Shown: positions 1 to 6,072 of the stretch, one piece after another | How the letters are laid out: every line of letters begins with the position of its first letter | Numbering within the stretch: the stretch's first letter is position 1 | NCBI GenBank assembly: GCA_030634675.1 | Contig: DAOWAH010000103.1 | Coordinates: 1-6,329 of the forward strand | Direction: 5' to 3' | Origin: Fidelibacterota bacterium | GTDB lineage: Bacteria; Marinisomatota; Marinisomatia; Marinisomatales; TCS56 | DNA length: 6,329 nucleotides | Notes under the pieces: model-generated | Told to the model about the DNA's origin: nothing | Databases searched by the model: none | Seen by the model: only the letters and a program-made list of their open reading frames with translations | Translations under genes and position numbers: made by a program

Positions 1-1
1 A

Positions 2-655
2 CGACTTGATCTAAGCAAAAAAATTCAAGAAGCTTTCGGTATTTTAGGATATAAAACACGCAATGACCTGATTGCCGCAATTGGGGACGGTTCTTTAATA
101 ATTCGGGATATATTAAAAAAATTGTATCCGGCCGAAGAAACAAAAGTAATTATTGAAGATGATAAATTTTCCGATGATGAAAGTTTCCTTAGATTGGCTC
201 GAGGATCAGCCCGGGGCGTCAAATTGCAGGGGATTTCCAATATCCTGGTTTCGTTCGGTCGTTGCTGTAATCCCATTCCTGGCGATGACATAGTAGGATT
301 TGTCACCCGTGGAAGGGGAATAACTTTACATCGGGCTGATTGTGCCAGCTTACCGTTACTTGATGAGGATTCCGATCGTATCATTCCTGTAGAATGGGAT
401 GTGAAGAAAAATGATACCTACAGTGTCAGGATTAAAGTGGTCAGTCAGGACCGATCGGGTATTTTAAGAGAAATTTCAGAGGCGATCTCCGCAGAAGAGA
501 TAAATATCTCTAGTGTTGATTTGCGAACAAAAGATAATATTGTCACAGCTTTTTTTGTTGTTCAGGTTCGTGATATCAAGCAACTTGAACGAGTGAAAAA
601 GAGAATTACCAGAATAACTGGAATTGACTACATAGAAAGGACGGTGCGAGAATGA
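2..655 (+). CDS. rel: RelA/SpoT-family (p)ppGpp synthetase/hydrolase, C-terminal part (5' end outside window)
   Basis: The reading frame is open from base 2 and ends at TGA 653-655, giving 217 visible residues; the catalytic hydrolase, synthetase and TGS domains lie upstream of the window. What remains is the regulatory half. Residues 1-43 fit the helical region (GYKTRNDLIAAIGDGS). Residues 75-114 are the zinc-finger/Cys-rich domain, with the pair C88-C89 followed by NPIPGDDIVGFVTRGRGIT, H110 and C114. Residues 140-213 form an ACT domain (VVSQDRSGILREISEAIS, then a strand-rich VTAFFVVQV). In this family the C-terminal half senses the ribosome and uncharged tRNA and controls the balance of (p)ppGpp synthesis and breakdown. 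All key Cys/His residues are present, so this end looks functional. Whether the enzyme is bifunctional cannot be judged here. Its stop overlaps the start of the HU gene (ATGA). Confidence 0.95.
   Translation, partial: RLDLSKKIQEAFGILGYKTRNDLIAAIGDGSLIIRDILKKLYPAEETKVIIEDDKFSDDESFLRLARGSARGVKLQGISNILVSFGRCCNPIPGDDIVGFVTRGRGITLHRADCASLPLLDEDSDRIIPVEWDVKKNDTYSVRIKVVSQDRSGILREISEAISAEEINISSVDLRTKDNIVTAFFVVQVRDIKQLERVKKRITRITGIDYIERTVRE
635..641 (+). promoter_or_regulatory. Shine-Dalgarno site for the HU/IHF gene
   Basis: A purine-rich GAAAGGA lies inside the last codons of rel, about 10 nt before ATG 652. It supports that start, and with the ATGA stop/start overlap suggests translational coupling to rel. 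Confidence 0.5.
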
Positions 656-963
656 AAGCAATTACCTACACTAAAAAGGAAATTGTCAAACGGGTTGCCG
701 AGCGACTGAGTAAAACTGTCGACGGAACATCGAAATACATTGATGAAACCTTCAAAGTAATGAAGGATATGTTGTGTGAAGACAAACTGCGACTTCGTAT
801 TGAAATTCGTAATTTTGGCGTATTCGAGGTTAAACCAACCAAGGCCAAACCACGGGCACGCAATCCCCGTACCAATGAAGAAGTTTATGTCCCGGCTCAT
901 AAAAAGACGCATTTTAAGCCCGGCAAGATTGTCAAGACTCATCTAAGCAAGCCGCTTACATAA
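652..963 (+). CDS. HU/IHF-family DNA-bending protein
   Basis: A 103-residue histone-like protein. HU and IHF dimers bind the minor groove and bend DNA, acting in nucleoid structure, replication, recombination and transcription. The N-terminal part is the helical dimerisation region (residues 5-44). The family signature follows as IEIRNFGVFEVK (50-61), and the DNA-binding beta-arm runs through K64-E76 with the core RNPRTNE, where P72 corresponds to the intercalating proline. The last beta-strand and helix are at about 78-98 (HFKPGKIVK). At 103 residues it is slightly longer than typical HU (about 90), with a short basic tail. The usual glycine after RNPxT is replaced by N75, and RGFG is RNFG; both variants are tolerated in the family. 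A cysteine (C42) lies in the dimerisation part. I cannot tell whether it is a homodimeric HU or one subunit of an IHF-like pair. ATG 652 is supported by an upstream GAAAGGA. Confidence 0.93.
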   Translation: MKAITYTKKEIVKRVAERLSKTVDGTSKYIDETFKVMKDMLCEDKLRLRIEIRNFGVFEVKPTKAKPRARNPRTNEEVYVPAHKKTHFKPGKIVKTHLSKPLT

Positions 964-983
964 CCGAACCAAGCGATTCAATC

Positions 984-1397
984 ATGGGTCGCATACTTGG
1001 GATTGATCACGGTGATAGCCGAATTGGTTTATCGCTGTCAGATCCTATACATATGATCGCTTCACCTTACCGGACTATTTCAGCTCGGGATGGTGAAGCG
1101 GTGATACGATCGCTACAGGAAATCATCAACGACAAAAACGTTGAAATGATCGTGATTGGCTTACCTGTGGGTATGAAAAATCAGGTTACTCAGCAGACAA
1201 TTATTGTCAAAGAATTTGCTGAACAGGTTCGATCACTTGGTGTACCAGTCGTTCTTGAAGATGAGCGACTTAGTTCGGTTAGCGCCACTAAGGCATTGGT
1301 ATTTCAAAATGTGAAAACGGGACATAATAAAGGATTAGTCGATCAGACTGCGGCGGCAATTATTTTGCAACAATACTTAGATCGAAATCGGCTGTGA
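984..1397 (+). CDS. ruvX: RuvX/YqgF-family Holliday-junction resolvase-like nuclease
   Basis: A 137-residue protein of the usual family length with an RNase H-like fold. YqgF is best known for processing the 5' end of pre-16S rRNA; it is also annotated as a putative Holliday-junction resolvase. Motifs appear in order: RILGIDHGDSRIGLSLSDP at residues 3-21, with catalytic D8; IVIGLPVGM at 56-64; LEDERLSSVSATKAL at 91-105, with acidic D93 and E94; and VDQTAAAIILQQYLD at 119-133, with D120 as the last metal ligand. All expected acidic residues are present. The residue after D8 is H9, where a hydrophobic or aromatic residue is more usual. The start ATG 984 has no clear Shine-Dalgarno sequence and lies 20 nt after the HU stop. 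The 3' end overlaps the next gene as GTGA. The gene is unusually rich in GATC (see findings). Confidence 0.95.
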   Translation: MGRILGIDHGDSRIGLSLSDPIHMIASPYRTISARDGEAVIRSLQEIINDKNVEMIVIGLPVGMKNQVTQQTIIVKEFAEQVRSLGVPVVLEDERLSSVSATKALVFQNVKTGHNKGLVDQTAAAIILQQYLDRNRL

Positions 1398-2899
1398 GCG
1401 ATTGGTTAAATCGTCCTAATTGGCAACTGGCCATTGTTTCGGGTACCCTGGTTGGGTTGTCATACCCGGTTTTACCGCTGGGTTTCCTGGCCTGGATTGG
1501 ATTTATCCCGCTGATTCATATCCTGTCCAAAGCTGACCCATGGACAGCCTTTCGTTTGGGGTATCTGGCAGGAGCTTTTTCAAATTTATTTTCGCTGTAC
1601 TGGATTGGATTTAATTCCGGAGCAGGTTTTGTAACTGTATTTGCTTCATTAATAGGAGCGATTTTGTATTTAGGGCTGTTTTGGGCACTGTTCGCATTAG
1701 TTTTAGCATTGTTACAGCGCCTGCAAATCGGCCTGCTGATCTGGCCATTTCTCTGGGTAATTATGGAGTATATACGCAGTTTTGGCGCCATGGGGTTTCC
1801 CTGGATAAATCTGGCAACTACGCAGGTCAGCTATTTGCCAATGGTACAGTTAACCGAAATTACCGGATCCTATGGGGTTGCATTTTGGATAATTGTCCTC
1901 AATGTTGGATTGTATCGAATAATTGTGACTGAAGCCAACCGGATCAGAAATAGCTTGGGTTTAGTTATCATGCTGCTGCTGATTTTCGTCTCAGGTCTTA
2001 TTCGTATTGTATATCTTGAAAATAAACCCATTGACACACAATTTACGGTAGCTATTGTACAACCGAATCTGAATCCTAATGATAAATGGGAAAAATCCAA
2101 ACGCGAATTCGTTTTCGATTTGATGGATTCTACTTTAATCGAAGCGCTGAAACTGGAGCCACAATTGGTACTGTGGCCAGAATCGGCAGTTCCTGCCTAT
2201 CTGCGTATAAATGCGTATCGGCGTAAAAGGATCGAGCAAAGAGTGAAGGATGCTGGCATACCTCTGTTAACGGGCTCGGTTGATAAGGTAATAACGGAAG
2301 AAGGAATATCAAGGGTTTATAATGGGTCATTATTAATAAGACCCGATGGGACACTTGAAACCTATCACAAGATCCATCTGGTCCCCTTTGGTGAATATAT
2401 CCCCTTGTCGTGGAAATACCCACTATTAAAAAAATTGAATTTTGGGCAAGGAAACTTTGATCATGGTCAGAAGTATACGGTTTTTGAATTGGATTCAGTT
2501 AACTTTTCGAACTTGATTTGTTATGAATCTAGCTTCCCACAACAAGTACGAAAATTTATTAAAAAAGGTGCCCGTTTAATTACCATCGAAACCAATGATG
2601 CCTGGTTTGGCCGGAGCTCAGGTCCCTACCAGCATTATGATCTGGCAATTTTGAGAGCAGTTGAGAATCGTGTTCCCATTGCGCGTAGTGCTAATACGGG
2701 TATTTCCGGGTTCATCAAACCCTCGGGGCGATCTTTTAACAAAATTCCTTTAAACAAAAGTGGAATAGTGATAGGAACCCTGCCAATTCCATCGGAAATC
2801 AGTTTTTATGCTCGCTATGGAGATTTATTCACGCTGCTTTGCATTATATCATCAATCATTATCACAGGTATGGCATGGAGAAGAAAGTATTTTACGTAG
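1394..2899 (+). CDS. lnt: Apolipoprotein N-acyltransferase
   Basis: A 501-residue inner-membrane enzyme of normal length. It performs the last step of lipoprotein maturation, moving an acyl chain from a phospholipid (chiefly phosphatidylethanolamine) to the free amino group of the N-terminal diacylglyceryl-cysteine. Residues 11-206 contain about seven hydrophobic segments, 216-460 form the nitrilase-like periplasmic domain, and 475-493 is a final membrane helix. The Glu-Lys-Cys triad is visible: E263 in LVLWPESAVP, K326 in TYHKIHLVPFGEYIPL and C376 in NLICYESSFP. Other family blocks are TNDAWFGRSSGPYQH (400-414) and ARSANTGISGF (430-440). The start is GTG 1394, overlapping the ruvX stop; no other start fits the N-terminus as well. 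No strong Shine-Dalgarno sequence is seen, so initiation probably depends on coupling to ruvX. The 3' end overlaps the next gene by about 25 nt. Confidence 0.97.
   Translation: MSDWLNRPNWQLAIVSGTLVGLSYPVLPLGFLAWIGFIPLIHILSKADPWTAFRLGYLAGAFSNLFSLYWIGFNSGAGFVTVFASLIGAILYLGLFWALFALVLALLQRLQIGLLIWPFLWVIMEYIRSFGAMGFPWINLATTQVSYLPMVQLTEITGSYGVAFWIIVLNVGLYRIIVTEANRIRNSLGLVIMLLLIFVSGLIRIVYLENKPIDTQFTVAIVQPNLNPNDKWEKSKREFVFDLMDSTLIEALKLEPQLVLWPESAVPAYLRINAYRRKRIEQRVKDAGIPLLTGSVDKVITEEGISRVYNGSLLIRPDGTLETYHKIHLVPFGEYIPLSWKYPLLKKLNFGQGNFDHGQKYTVFELDSVNFSNLICYESSFPQQVRKFIKKGARLITIETNDAWFGRSSGPYQHYDLAILRAVENRVPIARSANTGISGFIKPSGRSFNKIPLNKSGIVIGTLPIPSEISFYARYGDLFTLLCIISSIIITGMAWRRKYFT
2865..2868 (+). promoter_or_regulatory. 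Possible Shine-Dalgarno site choosing ATG 2875
   Basis: CAGG lies 6 nt before ATG 2875, inside the end of lnt. It is weak, but it favours ATG 2875 over the in-frame ATG 2839. The longer start would place a hydrophilic His-rich stretch before an otherwise standard signal peptide. Confidence 0.35.
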
Positions 2900-3516
2900 T
2901 CTTAATAATACTATTGACAATTTCCGGATTGACGGCTCAACAGTATGAGAATGATTCTGTCCAGTGGGGAACACCATTTATTAAATCTTTGATATTACCA
3001 GGATTGGGTGAATACAGCCTGGGCAAGAATCGACTTGGCAGGTTCTTCTTGTTAACTGAAGTCGTTCTAGTTACTGGAGCCTTAGTTAGCTCTACCTCGG
3101 TATACTTTGAAGATTTAGCTATGCGATCCTATGCTTCCGATTATGCTTTTGTCACGCCTGGCGGGCAATCAGACCAATTTTGGGTTGATATTGGCAATTA
3201 TGAATCCCGCGACGCTTTCAATGCTGAACATTTACGCTGGCGAGAATTTGATGTTCTTTACAACAACGATCACGAATTAAATTGGGAGTGGATTTCCCCA
3301 AAGCACAGAGAGAAATTCCGTGATATTCGTGTAAACCGCGATCGGCTGAAGCACACTACAAAATTTGTAATTAGTGCCGTGGTGTTAAACCATGTCATAT
3401 CGGCGATTGATGCTCTTTACTTTACACGGATTATGAACCTGCCGCAGGTTTCATATCTACCCCTCTACGACCCAATTGACAGGAATCTCAAACATTCCTT
3501 TTCCATATATTTTTAA
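2875..3516 (+). CDS. Secreted or membrane protein of unknown function (DUF5683-like)
   Basis: A 213-residue protein with no assigned function. The start ATG 2875 gives a clean signal peptide: MEKK, a hydrophobic core at residues 5-19 and a likely cleavage after LTA (21) before QQYEND. Next comes KSLILPGLGEYSLGKNRLGRFF (37-58), which has the 'S-x-x-x-P-G-x-G-x-x-x-x-x-x' glycine pattern I associate with DUF5683-type proteins of FCB bacteria. A hydrophobic segment follows (59-75), then a charged region rich in aromatic residues (77-160) with NYESRDAFNAEHLRWREFD and ending in IRVNRDRLKH. A second hydrophobic helix is AVVLNHVISAIDALYF (168-183). The C-terminus ends in HSFSIYF, alternating hydrophobic residues with a terminal Phe, as in many outer-membrane proteins. 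Its place between lnt and an EcfT-like gene suggests an envelope role, but that is inference. The family assignment is from memory of the pattern, without a search. Confidence 0.85.
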   Translation: MEKKVFYVVLIILLTISGLTAQQYENDSVQWGTPFIKSLILPGLGEYSLGKNRLGRFFLLTEVVLVTGALVSSTSVYFEDLAMRSYASDYAFVTPGGQSDQFWVDIGNYESRDAFNAEHLRWREFDVLYNNDHELNWEWISPKHREKFRDIRVNRDRLKHTTKFVISAVVLNHVISAIDALYFTRIMNLPQVSYLPLYDPIDRNLKHSFSIYF

Positions 3517-3527
3517 TCAGTAATAAT

Positions 3528-4253
3528 ATGAAAATTAACGGTCTGGTAAGATTGTGGTTCTATCTGGCATTTTCAATATCAGTACTGTTGTCGAAGTCGG
3601 GTTTAATCTGGATCGTATATTTGGGGTTATGGTGCAGTTTACTTATCTTCAACAGATCAGCGATGAGATCAATTTGGTGGCGATTGCGACCATATTTGAT
3701 ATTTCTGCCGTTGATGGTCATTTTATACACTATTTTTTCATTATTTCTGACAACCAACAATTTAACAGATATTCTAATGCAAGGTGGTTTTGCATTGGTA
3801 AAAATGCTATTAATGATTGCGATAATGGGTATCTATTTTGAAAATTCGGAATCGGGGGAAATTTTCAACGCTCTGCGTAGTTTATGGCAGAAGTCCAAAC
3901 TTCCCTGGCGCTGGGTGGAAGATTTTTTTATGTTTTTAGAACTGACCTTACGATTTTTTCCGGCTTTTCAACGGGACTGGGAACACTTACATCAATCCCG
4001 TCAGGCATTAGGGTTATCCGCTTCACATAAACGACTCGCGATTATTAAACAAACGGCGACTTATCTTCCGGGATTGTTACTACAGAGTTTACGACAGGCT
4101 GATAATACCGCTCTCAGCATAAAATTACGCGGTTACGGTAACAGAATACCACGTGGGATAGTCTTTCCAGTGAAATTTACCAGTTGGGACGCCCTGGTAT
4201 TTCTGATTGTTACCTTATTTTTTTATTGGGGTAATTTTGTTGCACAGGTATAA
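3528..4253 (+). CDS. EcfT/CbiQ-family energy-coupling-factor transmembrane protein (solitary)
   Basis: A 241-residue polytopic membrane protein. In energy-coupling-factor (ECF) transporters, EcfT couples the ATPases (EcfA) to a substrate-binding S component for uptake of vitamins, cobalt or nickel. Hydrophobic segments lie at about 8-41 (one or two helices), 54-75, 85-104 and 218-238. A charged amphipathic region at 105-210 matches the cytosolic coupling helices. It carries FMFLELTLRFFPAF (134-147), typical of the family. The two short ATPase-contact motifs, normally Ala-Arg-Gly, appear as ALG (160-162, after HQSRQ) and LRG (200-202, in SIKLRGYG), so the first has lost its arginine. No ATPase or S component is in the window. 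The start ATG 3528 is 11 nt after the previous stop, with no clear Shine-Dalgarno sequence. The 3' end overlaps truA. Family membership is fairly sure; the substrate is unknown. Confidence 0.85.
   Translation: MKINGLVRLWFYLAFSISVLLSKSGLIWIVYLGLWCSLLIFNRSAMRSIWWRLRPYLIFLPLMVILYTIFSLFLTTNNLTDILMQGGFALVKMLLMIAIMGIYFENSESGEIFNALRSLWQKSKLPWRWVEDFFMFLELTLRFFPAFQRDWEHLHQSRQALGLSASHKRLAIIKQTATYLPGLLLQSLRQADNTALSIKLRGYGNRIPRGIVFPVKFTSWDALVFLIVTLFFYWGNFVAQV
4228..4231 (+). promoter_or_regulatory. Shine-Dalgarno-like GGGG deciding the truA start
   Basis: GGGG inside the last codons of the EcfT-like gene is 8 nt before TTG 4240. The spacing favours TTG 4240 (or the adjacent TTG 4237) over a more distant TTG 4207, which would add a hydrophobic leader not expected in TruA. 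Confidence 0.45.
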
Positions 4254-4968
4254 AATTAGCATACAGTATGACGGTTCGTCTTTCTACGGCTGGCAGTTGC
4301 AACCTGATCAGAGAACTGTGCAAGGTGAACTGGAACGGGCACTGACCATTTTGAATAAAAGGAACCGTGTTGTGGTTACCGGAGCCGGCCGTACTGATAC
4401 CGGTGTGCATGCAGTTGGTCAGGTGGCGCATTTCGACTTACCCAAGGCTTGGGATAATAATGAATTGTGTCATGCTATTAACGGTAATTTACCCAGTGAT
4501 GTTTTGGTGCTGGAATGTGAACAAGTAGATTCGGTGTTTCATGCCCGGTTTTCAGCGCAACAACGGGTTTATGAATACAATTGTCGAATGGATAATTTTT
4601 TATTGGATCGTAATTATGTTTGGAACATTGGATCTGTTGATATTTCTATAATGCAGCAAGCCGCGGTAATAATTCTGGGGGAACATGATTTTACCGGTTT
4701 TAGTAAATATAATTCAGAGCTGGATCATAGGCGCTGTAATGTTTATCAATCTCTGTGGATAACAGGCACGTCAGTATTAACTTATAAGGTTACCGCTAAC
4801 CGATTTTTACATCACATGATACGATTTTTAGTAGGTACAATGGTAGCAATTGGGCGCTCCCAATTATCACTGGATCAATTCAAATTGATGTTTGAAAAAC
4901 CTGTAATTGATAAAAAGATTTATCGTGCACCAGCACACGGATTGGTATTAAAGAAGGTCGTCTATTGA
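4240..4968 (+). CDS. truA: tRNA pseudouridine synthase A (TruA)
   Basis: A 242-residue cytosolic enzyme that isomerises uridines 38-40 in the anticodon stem-loop of tRNAs to pseudouridine. Motifs appear in order: YKISIQYDGSSFYGWQ (4-19); VTGAGRTDTGVHAVGQVAHF (46-65), with catalytic D53; FHARFSAQQRVYEY (100-113), with the conserved Tyr at 111; LGEHDFTGFS (146-155); FLHHMIRFLVGTMVAIGRSQ (189-208), with conserved R195; and the C-terminal APAHGLVLKKVVY. Length and motifs are complete. The N-terminus is set by TTG 4240, giving MHRYKISIQYDG, which matches where family members usually begin; no ATG or GTG is available in frame near it. It overlaps the upstream gene by 14 nt and the downstream protease gene by a TTGA stop/start. 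Confidence 0.96.
   Translation: MHRYKISIQYDGSSFYGWQLQPDQRTVQGELERALTILNKRNRVVVTGAGRTDTGVHAVGQVAHFDLPKAWDNNELCHAINGNLPSDVLVLECEQVDSVFHARFSAQQRVYEYNCRMDNFLLDRNYVWNIGSVDISIMQQAAVIILGEHDFTGFSKYNSELDHRRCNVYQSLWITGTSVLTYKVTANRFLHHMIRFLVGTMVAIGRSQLSLDQFKLMFEKPVIDKKIYRAPAHGLVLKKVVY
4951..4957 (+). promoter_or_regulatory. Shine-Dalgarno site for the protease gene
   Basis: AAGAAGG within the end of truA is 7 nt before TTG 4965. This is the best Shine-Dalgarno match in the window, and it makes the rare TTG start of the protease gene credible. Confidence 0.65.
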
Positions 4969-6068
4969 AATCAATAACTGTAAATGTATCGAAGGGACTG
5001 ATTAGTCTGACTCTGCTTAGTCGGATTGTACTGGGACAGGGCGATATCTATGATTCTCGGCATACGGCTTTGACGAGGGCAATTGAAGCTGTAAGCCCGG
5101 CAGTAGCCAGCATCAATGTTATTCAAATCAAGGAATTTTCGCGCACACCGTTCCTTCAGGATCCTGTATGGCAGTATTTTTTTCCTTATGATACTTATCA
5201 ACAAAAGAGAAAAAGCTCTGGCTCCGGGGTTGTAGTAAGTCCCGACGGATATGTTATGACAAACCATCATGTGGTGGAAAATGCCACTGAGATCAAGGTC
5301 ACTTTACCAGGCGGAAAACAATTTGATGCCGAAGTGATCGGCAGTGATAATGTCTCTGATCTGGCATTGATTAAATTAGTTGGACAAGATTTTCCCTATG
5401 CCCGGCTGGCAGATTCCGACGAACTGGTAATCGGTGAATGGGTTATCGCACTTGGTAATCCTTTTGGACTTTTTGACATAAGTAAGCAACCGTCGGCCAC
5501 GGTTGGGATTATCAGTGCCCTGCATATGGATTTTGGACGCCAGGAATCGGGAAAAGTATACCAGGATATGATTCAAACCGATGCTGCTATTAATGTTGGT
5601 AATAGCGGCGGACCACTCATAAATAGTCAGGGAGAGGTTATAGGAATTAACACTTTCATTTATACTGGCAGCAATTTTTCGCAGGGATCTGTGGGAATCG
5701 GGTTTGCTATCCCAATCAATCGCGCCCGGCGAATCGTAGAAGAATTAAAGAGGACCGGCCGAGTTGACCGAAGTTTTTCTACTGGTCTTGAAATCCAGAC
5801 ATTGGATACCCGCATTGCCGGATATCTGAATTTACCGTTCACTGAAGGTGTACTCATAACCAAGATTGCACCCAATAGTGCCGCCGCTAATGCCGGATTA
5901 AAACCTGGTGATGTAATCTTGACGCTAAATGAATATAAAGTAAAGAAAACCAATGATATCTTTCAAATTTTCGATGACAATGAGTTGAGAGCTGGTGACA
6001 AGATAACCATGAAGGTATTCAGTAATGGCCAAGATAAAAAAGTTACATTTCGGTTAAGAAAGACATAA
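4965..6068 (+). CDS. HtrA/DegP-family serine protease with one PDZ domain
   Basis: A 367-residue envelope quality-control protease: a trypsin-fold domain and a single PDZ domain, as in DegS, where DegP and DegQ have two. The Ser-protease triad is complete: H102 in MTNHHVVENA, D132 in VSDLALIKL and S214 in GNSGGPL. Conserved surroundings are SSGSGVVVSPDGYVMTN (84-100), GEWVIALGNPFGL (157-169) and QTDAAINVGNSGGPLIN (204-220). The PDZ domain spans about 273-366, with EGVLITKIAPNSAAANAGLK (294-313) followed by PGDVILTLN. The N-terminus (11-25) is a weak hydrophobic signal or anchor interrupted by R20. TTG 4965 is supported by AAGAAGG upstream and the overlap with the truA stop. Members degrade or sense misfolded envelope proteins. 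Whether this one is a free periplasmic protease or a membrane-tethered regulator of the DegS type cannot be decided from sequence alone. Confidence 0.95.
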   Translation: MKSITVNVSKGLISLTLLSRIVLGQGDIYDSRHTALTRAIEAVSPAVASINVIQIKEFSRTPFLQDPVWQYFFPYDTYQQKRKSSGSGVVVSPDGYVMTNHHVVENATEIKVTLPGGKQFDAEVIGSDNVSDLALIKLVGQDFPYARLADSDELVIGEWVIALGNPFGLFDISKQPSATVGIISALHMDFGRQESGKVYQDMIQTDAAINVGNSGGPLINSQGEVIGINTFIYTGSNFSQGSVGIGFAIPINRARRIVEELKRTGRVDRSFSTGLEIQTLDTRIAGYLNLPFTEGVLITKIAPNSAAANAGLKPGDVILTLNEYKVKKTNDIFQIFDDNELRAGDKITMKVFSNGQDKKVTFRLRKT

Positions 6069-6072
6069 ACTG

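Noticed and set aside
25..384. Antisense open frame of 119 codons inside rel
   Set aside because: The + strand here encodes clear RelA/SpoT domains. The antisense translation is low-complexity, Ser/Pro-rich and matches no family I recognise.
2839..2874. Upstream in-frame ATG 2839 for the exported unknown protein
   Set aside because: It places a His-rich hydrophilic extension ahead of a normal signal peptide and extends the overlap with lnt to 61 nt; ATG 2875 has a nearby CAGG.
3481..3527. T-rich stretch at the end of the exported protein gene as a terminator
   Set aside because: There is a T run near 3510 but no stable inverted repeat before it, and the next gene begins 11 nt after the stop.
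3554..3841. Alternative + strand frame inside the EcfT-like gene
   Set aside because: It is the same region read in another frame. The EcfT frame is longer and carries family motifs, so I do not read this as a frameshifted gene.
4207..4239. Longer truA start at TTG 4207
   Set aside because: It would add a hydrophobic leader (MLPYFFIGVI) not expected in a cytosolic TruA. The added bases are simply the end of the overlapping membrane-protein gene. GGGG at 4228-4231 fits TTG 4240.
5660..5953. Antisense open frames within the HtrA protease gene (also 4971-5270 and 5376-5576)
   Set aside because: They lie opposite conserved protease and PDZ motifs, have no ribosome-binding site or family features, and are best explained as chance.
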